DNA of 64,000 bases from Moorena producens 3L (GCF_000211815.1 NZ_GL890973.1:56231-120230); one strand, 5' to 3'; numbered from the stretch's first letter, positions 34,344 through 43,121 are shown. Notes: generated by a model not told the origin, from the sequence alone. Numbers and translations: made by a program.

Positions 34344-35215
34344 TGAATTTGGATTTATTAAATGAAGTAATTAACTGTCCTAAGTGTCAAATTTATACGA
34401 ATGACATTAATCAAAATCGACCAATTTTAGTGCGAGATTTATCCATATAGCGCTTTTTAGCCTCATCAGGTACACATATTTTTTTCCCTCTTCCCTCTTC
34501 CCTCTTCCCTGCTCCCTGCTTCCTGCTCCCTAAAACCTTAGGTGCGCTTTCCGTTGGCGAATTAAATTCGCCACGGGTCGCACCTCAAAAACTTGTACCT
34601 TACTAGATTAAAAACCGCTATATGTGGGCAAGGAGTATACTTACAAGTGCCTCGTCGTCAATTTTATTGTTGTCACTGTCAAAACTACTCAACTGAACCT
34701 TTAAGCTTTATATAAATGGGTCGTAATTATACAAAAATGGATGAATAATATATCTATAATAAAGTTCAAGAATTAACAGTGGCACAAGTAAGCAAAAATG
34801 AACAATTAAGTCAAGAAAAAGTCGAAAAAATTTTTAAAATAATCCATAAGCAAAAAAAAATACTGGGTAACTCCACAACGGTTAAATATAGATGAATTTA
34901 GTCGAGCAAAAGGAAAAATAAAATTTGTTACCGTTGTTTGTGATATTGATAACAGTTATTTATTATAAGTAATTGACTCTCATAAGAGTGAAGAAATTAT
35001 AGAAGTACTCAAGGAGCAACCTATTGCAATCAGGGGAAAAATCAAAGAAGTCAGTGTAGATATGTGGGGTGGATTTCAGAAAGTTGTCAAGGAAGTTTTT
35101 CCGTTCGCGTAGCGTGCGCGTAGCGCAAATGCTAATCTGGGAATAGATAGATTTCATGTCATAAAATTAGTTAACAAATCTCTGAACAAAATTCGCCTAG
35201 AGTTAGAGGGAATGG
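34344..35215 (+). pseudogene. ISL3-family transposase pseudogene
   Basis: The zinc-ribbon start reads LLNEVINCPKCQIYTNDINQ then NRPILVRDLSI. Sequence is interrupted by MITE M2a (34448-34620) and resumes GQGVYLQVPRRQFYCCHCQN. Several stops follow (for example after STEPLSFI), then DEFSRAKGKIKFVTVVCDID with stop, VIDSHKSEEIIEVLKEQPIA and EVSVDMWGGFQKVVKEVFP, which contains the catalytic Asp region. A 24-bp insertion of TTCGCGTAGCG-type repeat (35104-35127) splits VFP from NANLGIDRFHVIKLVNKSLN. The frame runs into a GGGGAAT array at about 35208. At least three kinds of lesion are present. Confidence 0.9.
34448..34620. mobile_element. MITE family M2, copy a (inside ISL3 transposase), TA duplication
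   Basis: A 173-bp element from TAGCGCTTTTTAGCCTCATC to AAAACCGCTA, flanked by TA (34446-34447 and 34621-34622). Removing the element plus one TA restores the coding sequence DLSICGQGVYL of the ISL3 transposase. Inside are a TTCCCTC heptamer array (34490-34515) and a P1 palindrome at 34541-34584. Confidence 0.9.
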
Positions 35216-35345
35216 GGAATGGGGAATGGGGAATGGGGAATGGGGAATGGGTAATGGGGAATGGGGAATGGGGAATGGGGAATGGGGAATGGGTGATGGG
35301 TAATGGGTAATGGGTAATGGGTAATAGGTAATAGGTAATAGGGGG
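35208..35345. repeat. GGGGAAT heptamer array
   Basis: About 19 copies of a 7-bp unit, mainly GGGGAAT, changing to GGGTAAT and then AGGTAAT. It truncates the ISL3 pseudogene. It creates a meaningless open frame on the minus strand (PSPIPHSPFPIPHSP). Confidence 0.95.
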
Positions 35346-35574
35346 AGCATGTCACTAATGCCTAATATTTGTACATTATCTATAGCCCCCTCATGGGTAA
35401 AAGCCAAGCTGATCTGGTAAATAGTTCATCTGTTCTGCAACTAAGACCGGCTCAATAACATGATTTTTGTTGTTTTGTCAAGTAGTTCATTTGTTAGGCT
35501 TATTTGACCTGCTCCCCATCAAGACAGCGTGCCCGTAGCGCATTAGCTGACCGCTGAATGCTTACAAATCAACA
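35346..35574. other. Intergenic, no gene recognised
   Basis: The stretch between the heptamer array and tRNA-Gly has no credible frame. Near 35528 it has one GCGTGCCCGTAGCGC-type short repeat. It may contain the lost downstream part of the ISL3 element, but nothing is recognisable. Confidence 0.4.
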
Positions 35575-35646
35575 AGCGGGTGATCGGACTCGAACCGACG
35601 ACGTTCAGCTTGGGAAGCTGACATTCTACCACTGAATTACACCCGC
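35575..35646 (-). tRNA. tRNA-Gly, anticodon CCC
   Basis: The minus strand folds as a complete cloverleaf: acceptor GCGGGTG pairs with CACCCGC, discriminator T. The D-arm region is TAATTCAGTGGTAGA, the anticodon arm TCAGC-TTCCCAA-GCTGA (anticodon CCC), and the T-arm TCGG-TTCGAGT-CCGA. The CCA end is not encoded. Length is 72 nt. Confidence 0.95.
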
Positions 35647-36050
35647 AAACCTTTAACTATTATTTAACTATTATTGGTATTATAGCAGTTCTTAATTGGG
35701 TCAGGTACTTCACCCGATTGAGCATTGCTAGATCAAGTGCGCAAGAATACCCATCATAAAGAAGATTGATAGGGAGATGGGGCAGATTTTTATTAAGGTT
35801 AATTACCCGGACAGGATCTGATCGGGGCCTTCAGCTTGGCTTTTTGGTAAGCTGTAGACAAAGATTAGCCTTCCCCATTGCTGCTAGTATAGCGCCCAAG
35901 GATCACTTAGTAATGCTTTGAGGTGTTAACCCTAAGCGAGCTATACAAAAGGTTAAACTACCAAAAATTTAAATCTACCAAACTAGTAAAACTAAGCCAG
36001 TGTCATGGGAATACTGGACTTTGTCTTAGCATTTAAGTCAATCAAAAATC
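35647..36050. other. Intergenic, no feature recognised
   Basis: About 400 bp between tRNA-Gly and the HD-domain gene. No gene, palindrome family or heptamer array is seen. It probably includes the promoters of the divergent neighbours, but no promoter is clear enough to call. Confidence 0.4.
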
Positions 36051-36926
36051 ATGTTTAACACCACTGAAATTCTAATTAACGCCTTTGTTATAAGACTCCG
36101 GGAAGGCTACCGCCGAACTTACGGGGGACTCAACCCTGACAACGAAGATATAATTGCTTGGGCTGGCAGCATGGCAATGGAAAATATTGCCAACAGTGAT
36201 GCCCTCTATCACAATGTGGAACACTCCATCCTAGTTACCCTCGTCGGACAAGAGATTTTGCGAGGCAAACATATCCGTGAAGGTGGTGTAACTCCTGATG
36301 ATTGGTTACACTTTATCATTTCTTTGGCATGTCATGATATTGGCTATGTTAAAGGAGTATGTCGCCAAGACCGAGAAAATGAACGACTCTACGCTACTGG
36401 TCAACATGGGGAGATGGTTCATTTACCCCAAGGCTCTACCGATGCTGCTCTGACGCCTTATCATGTCGATCGGGCAAAATTATTTATTGATGAGCGCTTT
36501 GGTGGTCACAACCTGATTGATGCCGAGTTTATCAAGCGCAACATTGAACTGACTCGTTTCCCTGTGCCGAAGCAAGGGGATCATCAAGATACAGGTAACT
36601 ATCCTGGATTAATTCGCGCCTCTGACTTGATTGGTCAACTGAGTGACCCACGCTATCTCAAAAAAACTAGTGCTTTGTTCTATGAGTTTGAAGAAACTGG
36701 ATTTAACAAAACCATTGGGTACCTCCATCCTGGAGATCTGCGGCAAGGCTACTCTAAGTTTTACTGGAATGGGGTATACCCTTATATTCAGGATGCCTTG
36801 CGTTACCTATCCTTAACTCAGGAAGGTCAACAAATTACGGCTAATCTCTTCTCCAATGTCTTTGTGGTCGAACACTCACACAATCACAATGGACTGGGGA
36901 AAATGACACAAAAGGTTAATGTATAA
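36051..36926 (+). CDS. HD-domain metal-dependent phosphohydrolase
   Basis: A 291-residue soluble protein with an HD/PDEase-type fold. Likely metal ligands are in YHNVEHS (about residues 54-60) and the diagnostic HD pair in SLACHDIGY (about 91-99). Downstream are EFIKRNIELTRFP and LIRASDLIGQLSDPRY (the second conserved Asp). The C-terminus is His-rich (VVEHSHNHNGLGK). Enzymes of this superfamily hydrolyse phosphoesters, such as cyclic nucleotides or nucleotides; the substrate here is not deducible. No neighbouring gene suggests a pathway. Confidence 0.85.
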   Translation: MFNTTEILINAFVIRLREGYRRTYGGLNPDNEDIIAWAGSMAMENIANSDALYHNVEHSILVTLVGQEILRGKHIREGGVTPDDWLHFIISLACHDIGYVKGVCRQDRENERLYATGQHGEMVHLPQGSTDAALTPYHVDRAKLFIDERFGGHNLIDAEFIKRNIELTRFPVPKQGDHQDTGNYPGLIRASDLIGQLSDPRYLKKTSALFYEFEETGFNKTIGYLHPGDLRQGYSKFYWNGVYPYIQDALRYLSLTQEGQQITANLFSNVFVVEHSHNHNGLGKMTQKVNV

Positions 36927-37081
36927 TCAGAAATTATGAACGGTGTTGAGTGAAGGGTGTTGAGTGAAGGGTGATTGGATCAGATTTCGATACCATCTTT
37001 GTATGGGTGAAACATAGCTAATGCAAGATACGCCCATACAAAGTAAACACGAGGTGCTTTTCGCGCTTTCGGAATAATCCT

Positions 37082-38152
37082 ATGAACTGGTGGCAAAAAC
37101 TTACCAAGAACCCTCTCGCCCGTTTTGGGGCATTGCTATTATTGACTTTTTATCTAATTGTCATTGCAGCAGATGTTGTTGCTCCCTATGATCCTTATGT
37201 GTCTCAGCCAGATGGTTCCCTGCTACCACCTACCAAGATCTACTGGCGTAACCAGCAAACCAAAGAGTTTATTGGTCCCCATGTATATCCCACAACCCAA
37301 GGACCAACGGATTTAGAGACAGGCGATCGCAAACTGATTGTAGACTGGCAAAAGCCGTCGCCAGTGGGTCTATTTGTTCCAGGTCGGGAGTATAAGTTGT
37401 TTGGAGCGATTCCCTTCAACCGTCACCTGTTTGGTACGGTGGGTGAGGGGAAGATTAATCTATTAGGTACCGATGAGCAAGCTCGTGATCAGTTTAGTCG
37501 CTTGGTGTATGGGGGTCGGATTAGTCTTAGTATTGGTCTAGTCGGAATTGCGATCTCCTTTCCCCTTGGTCTAATCATTGGGGGAATTTCCGGCTATTTC
37601 GGCGGCTGGGTAGATGGGATCATCATGCGTCTGGTAGAAGTTTTGATGACTATTCCTGGTATTTACCTACTCGTCGCCTTAGCGGCTGTGCTACCACCTG
37701 GTCTAACTAGTGCGCAACGGTTTTTATTAATTGTTCTGATTACCTCGTTTATTAGCTGGTCTGGCTTAGCACGAGTGATCCGAGGACAGGTGTTATCGAT
37801 TAAGGAGCGGGAATTTGTCCAAGCTGCCAAAACTATGGGGGCGAATCCCTTCTATATCATTGTACGCCACGTTCTGCCCCAGACAGCTTCCTATGTGATT
37901 ATATCAGCAACCTTGGCAGTTCCTGGTTTCATTGTGGCCGAGTCGGTGCTGAGTTTGATTGGATTGGGAATTCAGCAACCGGATCCGTCCTGGGGAAATT
38001 TGTTGTCTTTGGCAACCAATGCCTCAATCATCGTGCTACAGCCTTGGTTGATTTGGCCGCCAGCACTGCTGATTATTCTGACGGTGTTGGCGTTTAATTT
38101 ACTTGGGGATGGTTTGCGGGATGCTCTCGATCCCAGAAGTTTACAGCGCTAG
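37082..38152 (+). CDS. Oligopeptide ABC transporter permease (DppC/OppC type)
   Basis: An inner-membrane permease of a peptide- or nickel-type ABC importer. The 356-residue protein has an OppC-type N-terminal helix (NPLARFGALLLLTFYLIVIA), a long periplasmic insertion of about 100 residues before LLGTDEQARDQFSRLVYGGR, then the BPD_transp_1 domain with five helices. The EAA coupling loop is AAKTMGANPFYIIVRHVLPQ. It ends FNLLGDGLRDALDPRSLQR, typical of DppC. The gene stands alone; the substrate-binding protein, second permease and ATPases are not nearby, as often seen in cyanobacteria. Confidence 0.92.
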   Translation: MNWWQKLTKNPLARFGALLLLTFYLIVIAADVVAPYDPYVSQPDGSLLPPTKIYWRNQQTKEFIGPHVYPTTQGPTDLETGDRKLIVDWQKPSPVGLFVPGREYKLFGAIPFNRHLFGTVGEGKINLLGTDEQARDQFSRLVYGGRISLSIGLVGIAISFPLGLIIGGISGYFGGWVDGIIMRLVEVLMTIPGIYLLVALAAVLPPGLTSAQRFLLIVLITSFISWSGLARVIRGQVLSIKEREFVQAAKTMGANPFYIIVRHVLPQTASYVIISATLAVPGFIVAESVLSLIGLGIQQPDPSWGNLLSLATNASIIVLQPWLIWPPALLIILTVLAFNLLGDGLRDALDPRSLQR

Positions 38153-38422
38153 CTATTGAAATACTCAAGGGGGAAGGATCGGTCGAGTCTGGAAAAAGCC
38201 TTTTTTTCTCGGTTCAATCATCAACCTTGCTCCCCTTGAACTATAGCCCTCACCACAATAGTCCGAAGGATTCAGTTTTAACAAAACATCTCAGGGAACA
38301 ATAATATTAGAAATGGAATGTTTTGTGGCTGTGTTTACCCATTATCAAATACTTACTGGCTCAGACAATAATATATAAAATACAAACCCAATCCAGAGCA
38401 AAGAAGAAGAGCACGGCAATTA
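38153..38422. other. Intergenic, no feature recognised
   Basis: About 270 bp downstream of the permease gene with no convincing reading frame. No strong terminator was identified. It leads directly into MITE copy M2b. Confidence 0.4.
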
Positions 38423-38772
38423 TAGCGTTGATCACAGTTATGAGGTACAGTATTCTTTGAAGCTGATTCCCTGTTAGGTGCGCTTTCCGCATCTAATGAT
38501 TAAATTCGCTCAAGGTGCGCGCCTCCTAGGCCGGGGAACCCGGCCTAGGGTCGCACCTTCGGGTCGCACCTGAAGATGCAGCGCATCCCTATTACCTATT
38601 ACCTATTACCTATTACCTATTACCTATTACCTATTACCTATTACCTATTACCTATTACCTATTACCTATTACCTATTACCTATTACCTATTACCTATTAC
38701 CTATTACCTATTACCTATTACCTATTACCTAAAATCCCGAAATTTTGTACCTCATAGCTATGAGAAGTGCTA
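38423..38772. mobile_element. MITE family M2, copy b, with heptamer array
   Basis: A 350-bp element from TAGCGTTGATCACAGTTATG (then AGGTAC) to GTACCTCATAGCTATGAGAA (then GTGCTA), flanked by TA. Nested inside are a compound P1 palindrome at 38477-38570 (with CCTAGGCCGGG/CCCGGCCTAGG arms) and about 20 copies of the heptamer CCTATTA at 38587-38730. The array gives a spurious open frame. Confidence 0.88.
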
Positions 38773-38992
38773 TAAATAATAGTAATACTGGCTAGTTGCT
38801 GTTAGGATTTTGCGCTCCAATTAATTTTAACAGAGTACTAGTTTTGGCGACGATAAAGACTTTAAAAAAGACCTAGTTTTGATAAAAAAAATATTTTTTG
38901 TTTCTTTATAAGAATCGACAATTCCTTGTCTGTTTCTTTACAGTCCATGTGGCAAGACAGTACCAGTTAGAAGAGACATAGGGACTGCGGAC
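38773..38992. other. Upstream region of the ABC exporter
   Basis: AT-rich sequence with poly-A and poly-T tracts. It probably contains the exporter promoter, but no -35/-10 pair is assigned. Confidence 0.35.
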
Positions 38993-40798
38993 ATGAAAGC
39001 ATTATCACTGGAAAGTGTTACGGCAGCATCTAATCTACCCAAGGAGTCACCTCCTCAGGAGTATCGGAGTGAGTACCCCTTCCGGACACTACTTTATCTC
39101 TACCGCCAAGACCTAGGTAAAATCGGACTGTCGATGGCGGTGTATGTGATCAAACACAGTCCGGAATGGATCAGACCATTGGTGATTGCTAATGTAATTG
39201 ATATTATTGCCAACCCAAGCACTCACCCACTGTCGGAGTTATGGATTAATGGGGCTATCTTAGGGATTTCTATACTGCAAAATATCCCCACCCATTACTT
39301 ACACATCCGGTTTATGAGTCTGGCGACTCGCAACATGGAGTCGAATCTGCGCTCACTCATCACCCAGCAGCTGCAACTGCTTTCGATTGGGTTCTACAAA
39401 AATAACAGCAAGGGAGCACTACAAACTAAACTCTTGCGGGATGTGGAACAAATTCAAGGGTTGGCAACAACCCTGTTCCAGTTTGTCCCTGCGGCTATGC
39501 TAACTATCTTAGTAGCAATTGTCGCTACTGCTATTCGTGCTCCTTGGTTCTTGCTGTTCTTCCTGGGAACTGTTCCAGCAGCTGTGATTCTGATTTCGGT
39601 ACTCAGACGACCGATTCGCGATCGCAATTCTGCTTTCCGGCAACAACTAGAAGAAATGGCAGCTAGCTTAATCGAGATGATTCAGCTAATCCCAGTCACA
39701 CGAGCTCATGGTGCTCAACAGACTGAGATGGAACGGATTGATGGCAAGTTAGTGACGGTCAAACAGGCAGCGGTGCGACTGGACTCGATTAACGCCATCA
39801 CTGATTCCTCTTCTTGGGTAACCCTACGGTTATTCAGTCTGGTTTGCTTGATCACCTCAGCCTGGTTAGTCTATACCAAGCAATGGTCAATCACAGTGGG
39901 GGATGTGGTGTTACTGACCGGCTATTTTGATTCCCTGACTAACTCGATAGTGCAAATTTTAGCTGTATTGCCACAGATTGGCAAAGGTTTTGAATCCATT
40001 CGCTCAGTGGGTGAAATTCTCGAGTGTCCTGACCTAGAGCGCAATCCTGGTAAGATAGCTCTGCAACAGCTGCGTGGTGAATTCACCTTTGAGTCCGTTA
40101 GTTATCAGTATCCCGATACGGAACAGTTTGCCATTCAAGACTTTTGTCTACAGGTCAATCCTGGCGAAACCATTGCCATCGTCGGACCATCCGGAGCCGG
40201 AAAATCGACCTTATTAAGTCTGATTATTGGTTTCATGGCTCCCACGACCGGAAGAGTTTTACTAGATGGTACGGATATGAGTAGCCTAGACCTACAGACC
40301 TATCGGAAATTCCTCTCAGTGGTTTCCCAGGAGACTATCTTATTTGAAGGTACGGTGCGAGAGAATATTGTGTACGGCAGTCAACAATTGGATGAAGAGC
40401 AGTTAATCAAGGCGATTCAGGATGCCAATGCCTTAGAATTTATTCAGGAATTGCCCTCGGGACTTGATACTCTAATTGGGGAAAATGGGGCAAAACTTTC
40501 TGGTGGTCAACGGCAACGACTAGCTATTGCTCGTGCTTTAATTCGTAATCCACGGGTGTTAGTTCTCGATGAAGCAACATCGTCTCTAGATACTGCTTCG
40601 GAAGCTTTGATTCAGGACGCTTTGGAACACTTGATGGAAAACCGCACAACGTTTGTAGTAGCTCATCGCCTGTCAACGATTCGGAAGGCTGACCGGATTG
40701 TAGTTATGGAACGAGGGCATATTGTAGAAGTTGGCAATCACCCTCAACTGCTGCAGAAAGAAGGAACCTATACACAATTACATTCATTACAAATATAG
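38993..40798 (+). CDS. ABC exporter, fused membrane and ATPase domains
   Basis: A 601-residue half-transporter of the MsbA/MdlB type, expected to dimerise in the plasma membrane and export a lipid, peptide or drug. The six-helix membrane domain covers about residues 30-325. The nucleotide-binding domain has Walker A GPSGAGKST at about residue 401, Q-loop VSQETILFEGTVRENI, signature LSGGQRQRLAIARAL, Walker B VLVLDEATSSLD and the switch His AHRLSTI. The stop codon TAG (40796-40798) is the first three bases of a MITE terminus (M3c), so the natural C-terminus may have been changed by that insertion. Substrate unknown. Confidence 0.93.
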   Translation: MKALSLESVTAASNLPKESPPQEYRSEYPFRTLLYLYRQDLGKIGLSMAVYVIKHSPEWIRPLVIANVIDIIANPSTHPLSELWINGAILGISILQNIPTHYLHIRFMSLATRNMESNLRSLITQQLQLLSIGFYKNNSKGALQTKLLRDVEQIQGLATTLFQFVPAAMLTILVAIVATAIRAPWFLLFFLGTVPAAVILISVLRRPIRDRNSAFRQQLEEMAASLIEMIQLIPVTRAHGAQQTEMERIDGKLVTVKQAAVRLDSINAITDSSSWVTLRLFSLVCLITSAWLVYTKQWSITVGDVVLLTGYFDSLTNSIVQILAVLPQIGKGFESIRSVGEILECPDLERNPGKIALQQLRGEFTFESVSYQYPDTEQFAIQDFCLQVNPGETIAIVGPSGAGKSTLLSLIIGFMAPTTGRVLLDGTDMSSLDLQTYRKFLSVVSQETILFEGTVRENIVYGSQQLDEEQLIKAIQDANALEFIQELPSGLDTLIGENGAKLSGGQRQRLAIARALIRNPRVLVLDEATSSLDTASEALIQDALEHLMENRTTFVVAHRLSTIRKADRIVVMERGHIVEVGNHPQLLQKEGTYTQLHSLQI

Positions 40799-40912
40799 CA
40801 GTTATGGCGCTACGCGCAAGTCAGAAGTCAGAAGTCAGAAGTCAGAAGTCAGAAGTCAGCTATGACTAAGTTTCGGAGTTTAGGAATGTCCTGACCTTCA
40901 TGTGTAATGCTA
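40796..40912. mobile_element. MITE family M3, copy c, supplying the exporter stop codon
   Basis: The element starts TAGCAGTTATGGCGCTACGC and ends at TGCTA, flanked by TA. It contains a GTCAGAA heptamer array (about 40829-40860) and AATGTCCTGAC, related to the other copies in reverse order. The first TAG is in frame with the ABC exporter and ends it. Confidence 0.75.
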
Positions 40913-41016
40913 TATCAATGGGGTGAGGTATAGAATTATGGGTTTTAGGGAGTAGGGAGTAGGGAGTAGGGAACAGGATAAAAATTATGTGTACCTCATA
41001 GCTATGAGAAATGCTA
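40913..41016. mobile_element. Partial MITE family M2, copy c
   Basis: The right end GTACCTCATAGCTATGAGAA then ATGCTA is clear. The left end (TATCAATGGGGTGAGGTATA) is degraded. Between them is a GGGAGTA heptamer array. It abuts M3c. Confidence 0.7.
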
Positions 41017-41018
41017 TA

Positions 41019-41771
41019 TCACTGAGGGAAATCACCGAACTGTTCTCGATAACGAGCTAACAATGACTCCATTTGAGCTAATTGCTCCTGAGCTTGTTGC
41101 TTTTGCTGACATTCTTGTTCGGCTCGTTGCTTTTCGAGTTCGGCTGCTTCAGTAGGGGCAGGAACTAGTTGTCCTTCTGGAGTAAACCAACGTAATTTTG
41201 AGTCATAAATTCCCAAATATAGTGCCAACTGTTGACTCCACAACCAACCTTCTTGATTAGGCTCAAGTTCGAGATAACAACCATCTACCAAGTGGAAGCC
41301 CTTTAATTCCAGGGTGTTGGGGTCAAACCAGAAATAGTCGGGAGTACGGAATGTATCCTGGTAGATTTGCTTCTTTAATCCTCGGTCCGTATCTGCTGTG
41401 GTAGGGGAAATAATTTCTACAATCACATTCGGATACTTCCCCTCTTCTTGCCACACTACCCAACTGTTCCGAGGTTTGCGCTCAGTTCCCAGCACCACAA
41501 AAAAGTCAGGCCCACGAAATTCTTCAGACTTACGTTGTCGAGGACTGTAATAAATAGTCAGATTTCCCGAGACATAGAAATCATCACGCTCATCCCACAA
41601 CCACTCTAGGCATTGGATGAGTAGGGTCATTTGTAGTCGATGTAGATCAGTTTCCAAAGGTGGTTCGTCACTGAATAAATCCCTAGGGGGAAATATAACA
41701 TCTTCCGGTACAGTTGTTGCCTTTTCTGTTGGCGTTTCTGTTGCCGTTTTTAATTCTTGAGTCAAAGACAT
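41019..41771 (-). CDS. Uma2-family (DUF820) putative restriction endonuclease-like protein
   Basis: Uma2 proteins have a PD-(D/E)XK nuclease fold and are expanded in cyanobacteria; their role is unclear. The 250-residue product has the expected order: GPDFFVVLG (catalytic Asp), NVIVEIISPTTADTDRGLKK (catalytic Glu and Lys region), and YFWFDPNTLELKGFHL. The C-terminal 50 residues (EAAELEKQRAEQECQQKQQA) form a Gln/Glu-rich coiled coil, common in this family. It is a single gene, reading away from the exporter. Confidence 0.88.
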   Translation of the reverse strand: MSLTQELKTATETPTEKATTVPEDVIFPPRDLFSDEPPLETDLHRLQMTLLIQCLEWLWDERDDFYVSGNLTIYYSPRQRKSEEFRGPDFFVVLGTERKPRNSWVVWQEEGKYPNVIVEIISPTTADTDRGLKKQIYQDTFRTPDYFWFDPNTLELKGFHLVDGCYLELEPNQEGWLWSQQLALYLGIYDSKLRWFTPEGQLVPAPTEAAELEKQRAEQECQQKQQAQEQLAQMESLLARYREQFGDFPQ

Positions 41772-42074
41772 GGCGGCTAGGGTACAATAAGTAGGTAGTA
41801 CTTATTAGTCTATAGCCATTTAATTTTTTTGTGCACCATTTTTATAATTAACTGATCTGCCAATCGCTAGATCTAGTCAAGTAATATCTGAACAAATTGG
41901 AAAAATTATCAATCTCTGATCGCAACCATTCAGATAATAAATGTTCACAGCGTTTTTCATAACTATCAGGTACACCTGTTTCCTTTGCTATAGCTGATAG
42001 CTGATAGCTGATAATTTAGCATTCACTTTTTTTTATACTAAAATTACCCCCGGAAAAAAAATTTATAAAAACCC
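41772..42074. other. Intergenic, heptamer traces
   Basis: No gene is seen. There is a short array of AGCTGAT units at about 41995-42017 and an AT-rich tract before the promoter at 42075. Confidence 0.45.
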
Positions 42075-42103
42075 TTGACAATTATAAATATAATCATTAC
42101 AAT
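42075..42103 (+). promoter_or_regulatory. Sigma70-type promoter
   Basis: TTGACA (42075-42080) and TACAAT (42098-42103) with a 17-bp spacer give a near-consensus promoter. It lies 84 bp upstream of the small gene at 42187, and palindrome P2 (42117-42160) falls in the predicted 5' leader. Confidence 0.7.
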
Positions 42104-42116
42104 AATCATTGTAAGC

Positions 42117-42160
42117 GATGCAGCGCGGTCTTGGGGGTTTCCCCCATGAGCGACTGCATC
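42117..42160. repeat. Palindrome family P2, copy b
   Basis: A 44-bp interrupted palindrome, GATGCAGCGCGGTCTTGGGG ... GAGCGACTGCATC, with TTGGGGGTTTCCCCCA at its centre. It lies in the predicted leader of the gene at 42187. The same sequence in inverse orientation occurs at 58694-58737. Confidence 0.88.
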
Positions 42161-42186
42161 AAGACAACGAAATTTAGTTTTTAGCC

Positions 42187-42396
42187 ATGTCTACAGAATT
42201 TATTCCGAATCACAACAATAATCCCAAGAAACAACGTATTAAGTACATTAAGGGCTCTCCTGAAGCAGTAACCAAAACTATTTACGGCCTTTGCGCACTC
42301 GGGTATGGGTCGGTTTCCGACTGGAGCCCTTTGCAACCGACGGGCATTCCGGGGCAAGTAATTAGTTTTGCAACCAAGTATCAAACTTGGCGTTAA
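42187..42396 (+). CDS. Small cyanobacterial-type hypothetical protein
   Basis: A 69-residue basic protein (MSTEFIPNHNNNPKKQRIKY, then IKGSPEAVTKTIYGLCALGY and SVSDWSPLQPTGIPGQVISF). The SPEAVTKTI and DWSPLxPTGxPGxVxS pattern is one I associate with small cyanobacterial proteins of unknown function. A strong promoter upstream and a clear terminator downstream support a real, separately transcribed gene. No membrane segment or Cys motif is seen. Confidence 0.8.
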   Translation: MSTEFIPNHNNNPKKQRIKYIKGSPEAVTKTIYGLCALGYGSVSDWSPLQPTGIPGQVISFATKYQTWR

Positions 42397-42410
42397 TAGG
42401 TTAAATTTAT

Positions 42411-42427
42411 GGGGGGGTTTCCCCCCC
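42411..42427 (+). repeat. G7-TTT-C7 hairpin
   Basis: A perfect 7-bp G/C hairpin with a three-base loop in the 3' region of the small gene at 42187. There is no U tract directly after it, so it may stabilise the transcript rather than end it. Confidence 0.6.
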
Positions 42428-42501
42428 GGTCTGGTCCGGTAGGATCACATCCGGATTGATTCGGAAACTGATAGACAAGACAATTGCGTTTACAGTATTG
42501 A

Positions 42502-42539
42502 AATAGCCGTGGATAGTATTTCTACGGCTATTTTTTTTT
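42502..42539 (+). terminator. Rho-independent terminator
   Basis: Stem AATAGCCGT/ACGGCTATT with a 13-nt loop, followed by a run of about nine T. It is about 110 bp downstream of the small gene at 42187. Confidence 0.85.
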
Positions 42540-42549
42540 GTAAGCTATC

Positions 42550-42760
42550 AGCTTAAGCGCTACGCGCACGCTACGCGAACAGCTATCAGCTATCAGCTAT
42601 CAGCTTAAGCGCTACGCGCACGCTACGCGAACAGCTATCAGCTATCAGCTATCAGCTTAAGCGCTACGCGCACGCTACGCGAACAGCTATCAGCTATCAG
42701 CTATCAGCTTAAGCGCTACGCGCACGCTACGCGAACAGCTATCAGCTATCAGCTTATGAT
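42550..42760. repeat. 52-bp tandem repeat, four copies
   Basis: Each 52-bp unit joins a 31-bp part (AGCTTAAGCGCTACGCGCAC then GCTACGCGAAC) to three AGCTATC heptamers. Copies start at 42550, 42602, 42654 and 42706 and are essentially identical. There are no unique spacers, so it is not CRISPR. Confidence 0.95.
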
Positions 42761-42848
42761 TGGGGCTACACCTATGGTGGGCAGTGCCTAGTAACGGGCT
42801 TTGTCAGCTGATTTGTATCAAGCACTGCCCACCCTACATGAACTAAAA

Positions 42849-43121
42849 TCAATTAAATTGATCGTAATGACCACCTATTGCAAAAATATAAACATAGTTA
42901 TCATCAAATTTGTAAATAAGGCGATCTTTTTGAGAAATTATTCTTGACCACAACCCCGATAAATTATGTTTTAACGGTTCAGGTTTTCCCATTCCTTTAC
43001 CGGGATCGTCTCTCAGCATTTCTTTGATGATTTTACAAAGGGTTTGATGGAGTTTTTTGTCTTTTTTACGAAGTTCTTCGTAATTTTCCCAAGTTTTGCC
43101 CTCAAATACTAAGGATATCAT
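42849..43121 (-). CDS. yoeB: YoeB-family toxin (mRNA interferase)
   Basis: YoeB is a ribosome-dependent mRNA endonuclease of the RelE superfamily. The 90-residue product matches the family throughout: KTWENYEELRKKDKKLHQTL, IIKEMLRDDPGKGMGKPEPL, KHNLSGLWSRIISQKDRLIY and the C-terminal HYDQFN in place of the canonical HY. Its start overlaps the end of the antitoxin gene by 20 bp. Length and residues look functional. Confidence 0.93.
   Translation of the reverse strand: MISLVFEGKTWENYEELRKKDKKLHQTLCKIIKEMLRDDPGKGMGKPEPLKHNLSGLWSRIISQKDRLIYKFDDNYVYIFAIGGHYDQFN

Noticed and set aside
35171..35407. Minus-strand frame rich in PIPHSPF
   Set aside because: It is a translation of the GGGGAAT array overlapping the end of the ISL3 pseudogene.
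38576..38779. Open frame of repeated ITYYLLP residues
   Set aside because: It is a translation of the CCTATTA heptamer array inside MITE M2b, without a start context or any non-repeat sequence.
42181..42384. A 67-codon minus-strand frame opposite the small gene at 42187
   Set aside because: The plus-strand frame has a near-consensus promoter, a terminator and a familiar cyanobacterial sequence pattern; the minus-strand frame has none of these.
42550..42760. Possible CRISPR array
   Set aside because: The four 52-bp repeats are contiguous with no unique spacers, and no cas genes lie in the window.
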